From: Aestuariibacter sp.
Lineage (GTDB): Bacteria > Pseudomonadota > Gammaproteobacteria > Enterobacterales > Alteromonadaceae
DNA length: 64,000 bases
Reading direction: 5' to 3'
Assembly: GCA_017794925.1 (NCBI GenBank)
Contig: CP051238.1
Location: 2,434,179 to 2,498,178, forward strand
A program made the position numbers and the translations under genes. Each line of letters starts with the position of its first letter. Position 1 is the stretch's first letter. Positions 25,242-33,799 of this stretch are shown piece after piece. The notes under the pieces are model-generated. The model did no database searches. It was not told the origin of the DNA and saw only the letters and a program-made list of their open reading frames with translations.

Positions 25242-25550
25242 TTACCTTAACGTAAAGGTTATGAAATATAAGGTAAAATTATATAAAGATGCTGGGTCAA
25301 GTCCGTTGGTCTGGTTAAAATAGCAACATCATTTTAGTGAATTTTTATTAACACCACGTAAGGAAAACTTTACGCTTAGAATTTTTTATTAGTATTTCTC
25401 CGGAACTTTTCGGAATACAAGCCTCTATCACTGTTGACCCCTTTGGCGCTATCTGGTTATTATCGTCGCTGACGCATTGCGTCTCGTCTATAAAAAGTCG
25501 TGTTTAATCGACAAACATAACAAGTAAATAGTGGTCCAGGGAGACAATAC
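25242..25550 (+). promoter_or_regulatory. Promoter and leader of the second TonB receptor
   Basis: About 310 bases without a gene. A good promoter, TTGACC (25434-25439) and TATTAT (25458-25463) with an 18-base spacer, would give a leader of about 80 bases. A near-palindrome TCCGGAAC/TTTTCGGA (25399-25414) lies just upstream of the -35. The leader closes with the 20-base motif shared with the first receptor (25530-25549). Confidence 0.6.
25530..25549 (+). repeat. Shared receptor leader motif, copy 2
   Basis: Identical over 20 bases to 22248-22267, although the flanking leaders differ. It contains the ribosome-binding site of the second receptor, whose ATG is at 25551. Confidence 0.8.
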
Positions 25551-28361
25551 ATGTTTACAAACTCTAAACTGGCTAAGTCAGTAAAGCTGGCCTGTGCCTT
25601 CGGTGCTGCGTCTGCGGCATTAGTAGCGCCAAACGCTGCATTTTCTCAAGAAGCTGAAGCTGATGCGCCGATTGAGAAAATCTCCGTAACAGGTTCTCGT
25701 ATCAAACGTACAGAAATCGAGGGTGCAAACCCAGTTACCGTAATGGAAGCGGTAGATATCGAAAAATTCGGTATTACTTCAATCGGTGACGTTCTTCAGG
25801 CAATTCCTTCTGCTGGTTCTGCAATCAACACCAATAACAACAACGGCGGTAATGGTACTACTACTATCGACATCCGTGGTATTGGTTCTGGTCGTACACT
25901 GGTACTGGTTAACGGTAAGCGCTGGGCTCCTGGTCTGGGCGGTGCTGTTGACTTGAACAACATCCCGGCTAGCATCATCGACCGCATCGAAGTACTGAAA
26001 GACGGTGCCTCTGCGGTTTACGGTTCAGACGCAATCGCGGGTGTTGTAAACATCATCACTCGTACTGATTTCGAAGGTTTCCACGCAAGTGCTTACCAAG
26101 GTCAGTACCTGAGCTACAACGACGGTAACAAAGAACAATATGACGTAGGTTTCGGTTTCACTGGCGATCGCGGCAGTGTTTACATGAACGTGAGCTACGT
26201 TGAAGAAGAACAAACACTGGCAGGTGATCGTGCGATTTCTGCAGTGCCTGTATTTGGTACAGCGCCTACATACGGCGGTTCTTCAGCTCCACCTCAAGGT
26301 CGTTTCTATTACTATGGCTATGATCAGGCAGGTGACCTGTTCGTGGTTAACGGTCAGGGCGATGGCAATGGCGGCGTAAACAGCTGGGTTGAGCCAGACA
26401 GCCGTTTCAACTATGCACCATTTAACTACCTGTCTACACCTCAGGAACGTACTGCAATTTATACGCAGGGTCGTTACGAGCTGACTGACAACATTACCGC
26501 GACGGCTACTGCATTCTACAACAACCGTAAGTCTGCACAGGCACTTGCTCCTACGCCTCTGTTTATCGGTACTGCATTCGGTGACTCAGGTTTCACTATT
26601 GCTGCAAACAACCCATACAACCCAACCGGTCTGGACATCGGCACAGACGTAGATGGTACTGACGGTACAGCGATTATGTTCCTGGTTGGTCGTCGTATGA
26701 TGGAAGCGGGCTACCGTATCTTCCAACAGAATGTTGACCAGTTCCAATTCAACGGTGGTTTCGAAGGTATTATCGAAGTTGGTAACTCTGAGTTCTACTG
26801 GGACGCAGGTTATACCTACGCAGACATCGCGCAGAACACTATCACTGAAGGTCTGTTGAACATGGACCGCGTAGCAAATGCTATCGGTGACGTTGATGCA
26901 TGTACCAGCTCAAGCGACGGCTGTGTGCCTTTAAACCTGTTCGGTGGTGCGACTGCACTGTACGAAGGTTCAATCACGCAGGAAATGCTTGATTACATTA
27001 CTTTCACTGCACAGGATGCAGCGGGTACTTCATTAGAAAGCTACCACGCTAACATCACTGGTGACCTGTTCGAACTGCCTGCTGGCTACCTGGCATTTGC
27101 TGCTGGTTACGAGAAACGCTGGCAGTCTGGTTTCGACCAACCTGATGCACTGATCGCTGCGGGTATTACTTCTGGTAACTCTCGTCAACCTACTGCTGGT
27201 TCATTCAGCGTAGAAGAAGCTTACTTAGAGCTTGCTGTTCCTGTACTGGAAGGCCTGCCAGGTGTTGAGCGTTTAGACCTTGAATTGGCTACTCGTTACT
27301 CTGATTACAGCAACTTCGGTGACACCACTAACTCTAAAGTAGGCGTTAAGTGGCAGGTAACTGAAGACCTGTTATTGCGTGGTACCTGGTCTGAAGCATT
27401 CCGTGCACCTACAATTTCAGAATTGTTCCAAGGTCAATCTGACAGCTTCCCTCCACTGACTGACCCATGTAATGGCGGTGCAGCAGCTAACCCTGATCTG
27501 CCTGGTTGTGCTGGCGTACCAGCTGGCTACCAACAGCCTAACTCTCAGATCCGTATCACTGTCGGTGGTAACCCTGATCTGTTAGCTGAAGAAGCAGAAA
27601 GCACTACGGTTGGTTTTGTATACAGCCCTGAGTATATTGAAGGTCTGTCATTAACGTTCGATATGTTTGAAATCGAAGTTGATAACGCAGTATCTTCTGT
27701 TGGTGCGCAAACTATCCTTAACGCGTGTGCTGGTGACGGTGTGACTCTGTGTTCACTGGTTCAGCGTGGTTCTGCTGGTAACGTTGTAGACCTGTACAAC
27801 GGTCTGGTTAACCTGGGTGGTCAAACTACCTCTGGTTTCGACTGGGAAATCGCTTATAACTTCGAATCTTCTGTTGGTGATTTCCGCCTGCAGATGGACG
27901 GTACTTACGTTGATGAGCGTACTACGCTGGTAATCGACCCTGTATCTAAAGAAGTGACTAAGTTTAACGATGCTGGTCAGGCCGGTGACCGTGATGTTGT
28001 ACCACGTGTACGTACTAACATCTCTGCAATCTGGAACTACGAAGACTTCTCAGCTACTTACCTGATTCGTTATATCGGTAACACAACTGAGCTGTGTTCA
28101 ATTGGTGGTGGTTACGAAGAAGAACTGTGTTCTGACTACAACCCAGATGGTGACAGCTACAATGAACTGGAAGCAATGGCTTACCACGACGCATCATTCA
28201 GCTACCACATGACTGACAACCTGCGCTTTACTGTAGGTGTTAACAACTTGTGGGATACTGATCCAGAAGTGTCTTACAGCACATTTGCTAACAGCTTCGA
28301 CCCATCAATGTACGAAGTACCTGGACGCTTCGGTTACGCTCGCGTAAACCTGAGCTTCTAA
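25551..28361 (+). CDS. TonB-dependent receptor, highly expressed type
   Basis: A 936-residue outer-membrane receptor. The signal peptide ends near FSQEAEA. The TonB box/plug start is EKISVTGSRIKRTEIEGANPV, and the plug holds DIRGIGSGRTLVLVNGKRW and VLKDGASAVYGSDAIAGVVNIIT. The barrel ends in YARVNLSF. The gene uses an unusually strong set of preferred codons (CTG, GGT, AAC, GAC, CGT), clearly more biased than its neighbours, so it is probably abundant. It belongs to the Alteromonadales/Xanthomonas-type receptors often encoded with 2OG oxygenases. Substrate unknown. Confidence 0.94.
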   Translation: MFTNSKLAKSVKLACAFGAASAALVAPNAAFSQEAEADAPIEKISVTGSRIKRTEIEGANPVTVMEAVDIEKFGITSIGDVLQAIPSAGSAINTNNNNGGNGTTTIDIRGIGSGRTLVLVNGKRWAPGLGGAVDLNNIPASIIDRIEVLKDGASAVYGSDAIAGVVNIITRTDFEGFHASAYQGQYLSYNDGNKEQYDVGFGFTGDRGSVYMNVSYVEEEQTLAGDRAISAVPVFGTAPTYGGSSAPPQGRFYYYGYDQAGDLFVVNGQGDGNGGVNSWVEPDSRFNYAPFNYLSTPQERTAIYTQGRYELTDNITATATAFYNNRKSAQALAPTPLFIGTAFGDSGFTIAANNPYNPTGLDIGTDVDGTDGTAIMFLVGRRMMEAGYRIFQQNVDQFQFNGGFEGIIEVGNSEFYWDAGYTYADIAQNTITEGLLNMDRVANAIGDVDACTSSSDGCVPLNLFGGATALYEGSITQEMLDYITFTAQDAAGTSLESYHANITGDLFELPAGYLAFAAGYEKRWQSGFDQPDALIAAGITSGNSRQPTAGSFSVEEAYLELAVPVLEGLPGVERLDLELATRYSDYSNFGDTTNSKVGVKWQVTEDLLLRGTWSEAFRAPTISELFQGQSDSFPPLTDPCNGGAAANPDLPGCAGVPAGYQQPNSQIRITVGGNPDLLAEEAESTTVGFVYSPEYIEGLSLTFDMFEIEVDNAVSSVGAQTILNACAGDGVTLCSLVQRGSAGNVVDLYNGLVNLGGQTTSGFDWEIAYNFESSVGDFRLQMDGTYVDERTTLVIDPVSKEVTKFNDAGQAGDRDVVPRVRTNISAIWNYEDFSATYLIRYIGNTTELCSIGGGYEEELCSDYNPDGDSYNELEAMAYHDASFSYHMTDNLRFTVGVNNLWDTDPEVSYSTFANSFDPSMYEVPGRFGYARVNLSF

Positions 28362-28378
28362 GACTTAGCTAGAAAATT

Positions 28379-28410
28379 GAAAAAGCCTCTGAAAAGAGGC
28401 TTTTTTTTTG
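28379..28410 (+). terminator. Rho-independent terminator of the second TonB receptor
   Basis: AAAAAGCCTCT and AGAGGCTTTTT with a GAAA tetraloop, followed by a long T run. It would separate the receptor message from the oxygenase genes, with some read-through possible. Confidence 0.95.
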
Positions 28411-28435
28411 CCTGAATTTACTTAATCATAGGCAT

Positions 28436-29563
28436 ATGAATCAGGATCAATTATTTAATAACGCATTACAGGCTTTGCAGGGAGAGTCTCGCCCAAAAGC
28501 CATGGTGACATTACGACAACTTGCAGAGCAACGTCATGTGCCAGCAACATTTGCTTATGCTGACGCGCTATTTCAGGACAGCCCTTCAGATGCTTTCCTG
28601 TATCTGGCAGACAAGTTTAAGGCGGGTCTTATTGGCGCTGCATTTCGGGCGGTATTGAGCAAGGTGTTTTTTGCTGAGCAACATTTGGATGAAGACGATC
28701 TTGCGTTGCTTGATGCTGAATGTGAGAAGCAAAATATAGAAGCGTTGTTAGTGCTGATCATGATCAGCGAAGATACCCCTTGTTACGATTATTACGTGCA
28801 AAAATTATGGTTGTGGTCGCCTGACACCGCTCGCCAGCTTACGTTAATGCAACCTGTCGCAAACCAGAGTGAAACACATCGTCCCGATTTTTCGCTTTTG
28901 GCCAATAAATATAATGAAAACAGCATATTAAAACCCACGCTAGTGTCAAAAGATATTGGCATGGCTTTGTATCAAAATGTGTTAAGCCCTATGATGTGTC
29001 GCCATTTTGTACTAAAGTTTAATCCTCATATGCAGCCGTCGTTAATTTACGATCCTAAGACGGGGGGCGGTAAACCTAATTCGGTTCGGACCAGCACCTA
29101 TCTTCAGGTTAACGGTATGCATATTGACTGGTTTTCTCTTGAAGCTGAGAAGCGTCTGGCTGCGTTAGCCGGTTTACCCGCTTCACGGGGAGAGCCACTG
29201 AGTGTGTTGAAATATGAGCCAAATCAGCAATACAAGCCACATTACGATGCTTTTGTTGGCGAAGATGAAGCTGTAAAGGCCATGCTCGAAGATGGCGGTC
29301 AGCGCGTTAAAACGCAGATTTGTTATCTACAGTCGGCACATGAAGGGGGGGAGACAGCGTTCACGCGAAAAGGCATGACGGTTAATCCGCCAGTAGGCAG
29401 TGTACTGATGTTCGACAATGTCGATGACGATAATAACGTCCTGACGGCGTCATATCATGCGGGCTTGCCCGTAGAACACGGCATAAAATGGATTATGACC
29501 AAATGGATAAGAGCGGAAACAACGCGCTATGGTCAAAGTATTTACACTCTAAAGAGGAAATAA
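28436..29563 (+). CDS. Prolyl-4-hydroxylase-like 2OG-Fe(II) oxygenase with helical N-terminus
   Basis: A 375-residue protein. The first 150 residues are helical and look like Sel1/TPR-type repeats (ALQALQGESRPKAMVTLRQLAEQRHVPATFAYADALF). The C-terminal half is a P4H-type double-stranded beta-helix. Fe ligands are H-x-D in YKPHYDAF and a distal His in SYHAGLPVEHGIKWIMTKW, with the Lys of that segment positioned to bind 2-oxoglutarate. It probably hydroxylates a peptide or protein side chain; the target is unknown. It follows the receptor terminator by 25 bases and is two bases upstream of a small lipoprotein gene. Confidence 0.88.
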   Translation: MNQDQLFNNALQALQGESRPKAMVTLRQLAEQRHVPATFAYADALFQDSPSDAFLYLADKFKAGLIGAAFRAVLSKVFFAEQHLDEDDLALLDAECEKQNIEALLVLIMISEDTPCYDYYVQKLWLWSPDTARQLTLMQPVANQSETHRPDFSLLANKYNENSILKPTLVSKDIGMALYQNVLSPMMCRHFVLKFNPHMQPSLIYDPKTGGGKPNSVRTSTYLQVNGMHIDWFSLEAEKRLAALAGLPASRGEPLSVLKYEPNQQYKPHYDAFVGEDEAVKAMLEDGGQRVKTQICYLQSAHEGGETAFTRKGMTVNPPVGSVLMFDNVDDDNNVLTASYHAGLPVEHGIKWIMTKWIRAETTRYGQSIYTLKRK

Positions 29564-29565
29564 TA

Positions 29566-29829
29566 ATGAAAGGAAAATTGGCAGTAATAGGCATGGTAAG
29601 CCTTGTCATGATGGGCTGTAATTCGACAGATTCAGCAACCACAGCGAAAGCAGATTCCAACGCTGAAGAACATGACGGTGTTGTGTGTAAGCTTGAAAAA
29701 CGCGTTGGTTCGAATATGATGACTAAAGTATGTCGCACAGCAGAAGAGCGTGAGGCTGAACGTGAAGCCGCTAACGAGGCGATGACACGTTATGGTCGTA
29801 CTCGCATGACGTCAGGTGCCGACAATTAA
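29566..29829 (+). CDS. Small lipoprotein of unknown function
   Basis: An 87-residue protein with signal peptide MKGKLAVIGMVSLVMMGC. The lipobox VMMGC gives Cys18 as the lipidation site. The mature part is short, polar and rich in Glu/Ala/Arg, with two further cysteines (VVCKLEKRVGSNMMTKVCRTAEE) that could form a disulphide. The ATG at 29566 has AGAGGAAA upstream and lies two bases after the preceding stop. I do not recognise a family. Its location suggests a periplasmic or outer-membrane partner of the receptor/oxygenase group. Confidence 0.8.
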   Translation: MKGKLAVIGMVSLVMMGCNSTDSATTAKADSNAEEHDGVVCKLEKRVGSNMMTKVCRTAEEREAEREAANEAMTRYGRTRMTSGADN

Positions 29830-29845
29830 TCGTTACCGAATTGAT

Positions 29846-29867
29846 AAGAGGTGCGTAAGCACCTCTT
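29846..29867 (+). terminator. Stable GNRA-loop hairpin just before the next start codon
   Basis: AAGAGGTGC and GCACCTCTT form a perfect 9-bp stem with a GTAA tetraloop, followed by TTG TTA. It looks like a weak terminator for the lipoprotein gene but ends only nine bases before the ATG at 29877. It therefore occupies the ribosome-binding region of the next gene. Confidence 0.65.
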
Positions 29868-29876
29868 TTGTTATCT

Positions 29877-30836
29877 ATGAATGAATTGTTATCTCACATT
29901 GAAAAAACGCTGGCTATTACTGATTATGATGGTGCTTTGACAGGCTACGCTGAGCTTTATGCCCTCTCCCCGCAATTTTTTTTGCAACGCCCTTTTAAAG
30001 ATAAAAACCACCTTACTCATGTGAGGAATGCGGCCAATCTGGCCCGTCTTACCTTGTACCACAAGATTCAGCCTTTTGGTGAAGTCTCAGGGAGGGTAAA
30101 AGCAGCTATTGAACATTTTGTGGGAAAAACGCCACTTCAGCTTCCCTCATTGCAACGTCCGTCCTATTTCTATGTTCCCGGTTTACGCGATAACGCATTT
30201 TACGATGAGTCTGAGTTTAAAGATTTTGCGGAGATACGCGAGCAAGCTGCACCGCTGTTGAAAGCCTATGCGGCGTCTATGGAGCAACTCGGTAGCCAGA
30301 ATTACCTAGATGATTTTGGTAATTTGCCTGATACACCGCACTGGCGGGCGCTAAATCAGAACAAATGGATGTCTACGACACTGATAAAAGGGGGTGAGCC
30401 TCTGGCGTTGGACGATGATTCTCTGATACAAATACGAGACGTCGTGGCCAAAAATGACTTGGCTGACTGTCCGCCTCATGCCCCGGAAATGTTTTTGTCC
30501 GTGTTAAAACCTGACGCCTATATTCCGCCTCACTTCGGGTTGTCTAACGTGAAAGTCACTGCCCATTTACCGCTAAAGGTAAACAAATATGCTTGGCTGG
30601 AAGTGAAAGGTGAAAAGCAGAACTGGGCAGATCGGGACTATTTGATTTTTGATGACTCACTGCAACATTCTGCAGGAAATCCCCATCACGAAGAGCGAGC
30701 GGTATTAATTTTTGACCTGTGGCACCCTGATTTAAGCGAAGATGAACGCAGTGCCATCAGCGCATTGATTCACGCACAGCAGCAGTGGCATAAAAGCTAT
30801 GGTATGCTGGCCAATGTCGACAGAGGAACCTATTAA
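29877..30836 (+). CDS. Aspartyl/asparaginyl beta-hydroxylase family protein
   Basis: About 319 residues. The C-terminal domain shows the Asp/Asn hydroxylase (AspH) pattern: PPHFGLSNVKVTAHLPL with the first iron-binding His and the 2OG-binding region, then FDDSLQHSAGNPHHEERAVLIFDLWHP with the second His and an Arg. The N-terminal part is helical. The reaction would be hydroxylation of Asp/Asn in a protein or peptide; the substrate is unknown. The ATG at 29877 is preferred over TTG at 29868, but neither has a clear Shine-Dalgarno because of the upstream hairpin. Confidence 0.85.
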   Translation: MNELLSHIEKTLAITDYDGALTGYAELYALSPQFFLQRPFKDKNHLTHVRNAANLARLTLYHKIQPFGEVSGRVKAAIEHFVGKTPLQLPSLQRPSYFYVPGLRDNAFYDESEFKDFAEIREQAAPLLKAYAASMEQLGSQNYLDDFGNLPDTPHWRALNQNKWMSTTLIKGGEPLALDDDSLIQIRDVVAKNDLADCPPHAPEMFLSVLKPDAYIPPHFGLSNVKVTAHLPLKVNKYAWLEVKGEKQNWADRDYLIFDDSLQHSAGNPHHEERAVLIFDLWHPDLSEDERSAISALIHAQQQWHKSYGMLANVDRGTY

Positions 30837-30842
30837 TTCGCC

Positions 30843-32633
30843 GTGAATCAACAACTTTTTCAATCCCTGTATCAACAAAAGCAGTATGGTCAGCTCATTA
30901 CTGCTTATGAGTCACCACAGAATAATCTTAAAACAGACGCTTTAGTCAATTCATTGTACCTGAATGCATTACGTCACAGAGGGTATACAGATAAAGCTCA
31001 AAAAGGCTATGAGCGACTCTATAAGAAAATGTCGCATTTACCCTTTGTGGTGAATGGATTTGGCAATTTGTTAATTGCGACTAACCAGTTTGAACGTGCT
31101 GTTGAAATTTACAAAAAGGGCATTGTACAAATAGGGCCCCAGTTTGAATTTTATTTCAATGCGGGTAGGGCATTCCAGCGTGCATCGCAATATGGTACTG
31201 CACAACAGTATTTTACACAGTCGTTACAGCTTAATCCAAATGCCTTTGAGGCGAGAGTCTGTATCGCTGAATGTGTGGCAAGTCGGGGCTTATTGCAACA
31301 AAGTTACGAGATTGTCGCTCAACTCCTTCCACATGCTCCCCAGCACTCTCGATTATTGCAACATGCCAGCATGGTCTGCCGGCGACTGCATAAATATGAA
31401 GAGGCAATCAATCTGGATAAACGCCGTATCCAGCTCTATCCGCAGGATATGGGGGCTTGGCGAAATCTTGGTGGTAGTCTGGCGCTTGCCGGCCATGCAG
31501 AAGAGGCGCTCCAAGCCTACACCAGAGCGTTGGCGCTAGCGGGTGCTAACAGTGAGGTACATATCGAATTAGCCAATTGGCTGTGGTTCAATGGTGATGC
31601 TGATCCGTTCCGCTATTTTAAACAAGTAATACAGGCTCAGCCGGATAATCAGGCATTTTGGTTGGCGTTCATTCATCTGTTGATTAAGTGTGACGATTGG
31701 TTGCAAGCCAGTGACGAGATAAACAGGCTTCAAACGCATCATGCAACAACGCCCGAGATACTCTTATTACAATCAACAATAGAACGGGAAAGTGGCAATG
31801 CATCGCAAGCACTTCTGTGTACTGAGCGGGCAATGGCGATGCAGCCTAAACCGCAAACTGCGGCGTTAATCAACGAACATAGCTATAATTTGCTTGCAAC
31901 AGAGCAGTACCAACAGGCACTGAAGTTCGCACAAGTACTGATTAAGCGAGAGCCAAAAGATCAGGGGTGGTGGAACCTCTATGTGACGTGTTTGCGAAAA
32001 TTAAATAAATCTAAAGAATACAAATCTTTATGTGATTACCAGACGCTGGTTAGTATTACCGACTGGCAGGCTGACAGTAACACGGTAAATGCGTTGATTA
32101 CCTATTTACAAGCAAGTCATTCTGGAAAGCGTCAGCCCATTGGTCAGTCATTGCAATCCGGTACTCAAACACTGGAGGAGTTGTTCGATATTCCCGATGC
32201 GCCGATCGTGAATCTTAAAGCGCATATTCTCGATATGGTTACGACGCATGTGAATACGTTATCCCAACAATCAGGTCATCCTTTACTGTCCCGTATTCCT
32301 AAGTCAGATGACTATTTTTTTACAGGCTCCTGGTCGGTAAGGTTACGTCAAAATGGCTACCACAAACCGCATTTTCATCCCGCTGGCTGGTTAAGCGGTG
32401 TGATTTATTTAGGCGTACCAGATGCCGTTAATAAAGACGGGCAGGGGTGGATAGAGTTTGGTCGCCCTAATATAACCGGATTACACGACGAACCCGAATA
32501 CGTGGTTAAGCCACAGGTTGGACGGTTAATTTTGTTTCCATCCTATCTGTGGCATGGTACCAGAGCCTTTGCATCTGATGAAACACGGCTAACCGTGGCT
32601 TTTGATTTAATTCCCGCTACAGAGCGACAATAG
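30843..32633 (+). CDS. TPR protein fused to a 2OG-Fe(II) oxygenase domain
   Basis: A 596-residue protein. Residues about 1-390 are tandem tetratricopeptide repeats (for example HKYEEAINLDKRRIQLYPQDMGAWRNLGGSLALAGHAEEAL). The C-terminal 110 residues are a 2OG-FeII_Oxy_5-type domain: HFHPAGWLSGVIYLG with H-x-H near the first ligand position, then VKPQVGRLILFPSYLWHGT and RLTVAFDLIP with the 2OG-binding Arg. It starts with GTG six bases after the preceding stop, with GAGGAA about 14 bases upstream. The TPR region probably recruits the hydroxylation target. Confidence 0.9.
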   Translation: MNQQLFQSLYQQKQYGQLITAYESPQNNLKTDALVNSLYLNALRHRGYTDKAQKGYERLYKKMSHLPFVVNGFGNLLIATNQFERAVEIYKKGIVQIGPQFEFYFNAGRAFQRASQYGTAQQYFTQSLQLNPNAFEARVCIAECVASRGLLQQSYEIVAQLLPHAPQHSRLLQHASMVCRRLHKYEEAINLDKRRIQLYPQDMGAWRNLGGSLALAGHAEEALQAYTRALALAGANSEVHIELANWLWFNGDADPFRYFKQVIQAQPDNQAFWLAFIHLLIKCDDWLQASDEINRLQTHHATTPEILLLQSTIERESGNASQALLCTERAMAMQPKPQTAALINEHSYNLLATEQYQQALKFAQVLIKREPKDQGWWNLYVTCLRKLNKSKEYKSLCDYQTLVSITDWQADSNTVNALITYLQASHSGKRQPIGQSLQSGTQTLEELFDIPDAPIVNLKAHILDMVTTHVNTLSQQSGHPLLSRIPKSDDYFFTGSWSVRLRQNGYHKPHFHPAGWLSGVIYLGVPDAVNKDGQGWIEFGRPNITGLHDEPEYVVKPQVGRLILFPSYLWHGTRAFASDETRLTVAFDLIPATERQ

Positions 32634-32684
32634 AGTCGGCCAAACGATATCGTTAGTGCAGAAAAGCACAACGGTGGGTGTTGT

Positions 32685-33248
32685 TTATTTGGCCTTTTCG
32701 AGCTTAAAAGCCAGCGTATAACGTGGCATGGTGCATACTTTGTTCGGTGGTCGGCCTGCGTGTTTAATTGCACCATGGAACACGGCTAAACGTCCCGGTT
32801 TTGGAGTACAGGCAAATTCACAGTCGTCGTACTGATTGTAATACAGCGTTTCACCGCCCCATTCGACATCCCACTGCGGCGCAACATACATCAGCGCGGT
32901 CATTTCATCGCTTTCGGGCAAACAGTCAGTATGCGTAAACAGCATATCGCCGTAACTACTATAATTCACATAGCCGCGATAAACCTGATAGTCCTGGCCT
33001 GTTAGCTGACGTACTGTTTCGATGAGCCTGGGAAAGAAAGGCAACTGACTAAATTGCTGAGGCTGAAGGTTTAGCGCCCAGTGCTTGAAGCTGGCTGTAT
33101 CCGGCCGGGCAACTTCGTTGCGTTTGAATGCGCTGGCTTCCAGCCCGTGAAATAAGTTAGTGATTTCAGTGCTGCTTGCCAGATTATCTACTACCCATAG
33201 GGGGTTTCCGTCGATCTGTTTACTGTGCGTAGGTGTTGGAATATGCAT
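32685..33248 (-). CDS. Short 2OG-Fe(II) oxygenase
   Basis: A 187-residue single-domain oxygenase of the 2OG-FeII_Oxy_3 type. Fe ligands are HTD (LFTHTDCLPESDE) and a distal His in VFHGAIKHAGRPP; the following Arg in MPRYTLAFKL would bind 2-oxoglutarate. WGGETLYYN fits the strand after the first ligands. It is convergent with the TPR-oxygenase gene (about 50 bases between ends) and divergent from the TonB2 operon. Its substrate is unknown. This makes four distinct oxygenase-type genes in a row. Confidence 0.88.
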   Translation of the reverse strand: MHIPTPTHSKQIDGNPLWVVDNLASSTEITNLFHGLEASAFKRNEVARPDTASFKHWALNLQPQQFSQLPFFPRLIETVRQLTGQDYQVYRGYVNYSSYGDMLFTHTDCLPESDEMTALMYVAPQWDVEWGGETLYYNQYDDCEFACTPKPGRLAVFHGAIKHAGRPPNKVCTMPRYTLAFKLEKAK

Positions 33249-33799
33249 AGTGGGTTGTTATTAGTATTTTTCCGAATTAATAAATAAAGATGATAACTAT
33301 TTGCGGTTGCTGAGTTATATCAGCGATTTTAAGAGACTAACAGCATCCCCAATAATTGCTCACTGTGCAAGCATAAAGCGTCAGATAAATCATGACGAGG
33401 TTGTTTTCGTAAGTTAACCAAACTTCTGACTGTGCATTTCTGCCTGTTCGGTACAGTTTTGAAATAAAATTAACGTTTATTCAGCTGGTCGGATGTTTAA
33501 TCGCATTATAGTCGTATGTGTTGTTAAGGTTTTGTAATTTATTTACACTTTTTACTGTATTTATTCACATAAGACCCGTAGCTATTGTTTATTCACTGAG
33601 CAAACAGCTAGTGATCGGGTGTGTGTAAAGAGCTTGTTACTTGACTCTTTCCACAATCTCGTGTGACTATAAGACGTTCGTAGTATTGGCGTCCTTACGG
33701 CAATTACTACCTTCCTAAATATAGAAATTTATACGCCCCTTGCGTCGCAGTATTTTTATTACAAGCGCAAGGATTCAAATAAGAAATTGGTTGGGAACT
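33249..33799. promoter_or_regulatory. Divergent promoter region with a 5' mRNA hairpin for the TonB2 operon
   Basis: About 550 bases without a gene. A promoter candidate for the rightward operon is TTGACT (33641-33646) and GACTAT (33665-33670) with an 18-base spacer. Right after the predicted start lies a long stem-loop, GTAGTATTG.CGT / ACG.CAA.TACTAC (33680-33710), that would cap the 5' end of the mRNA like the stabilising hairpins of abundant messages. The leftward half (33249-33600) is AT-rich with nothing I can define. Confidence 0.55.
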
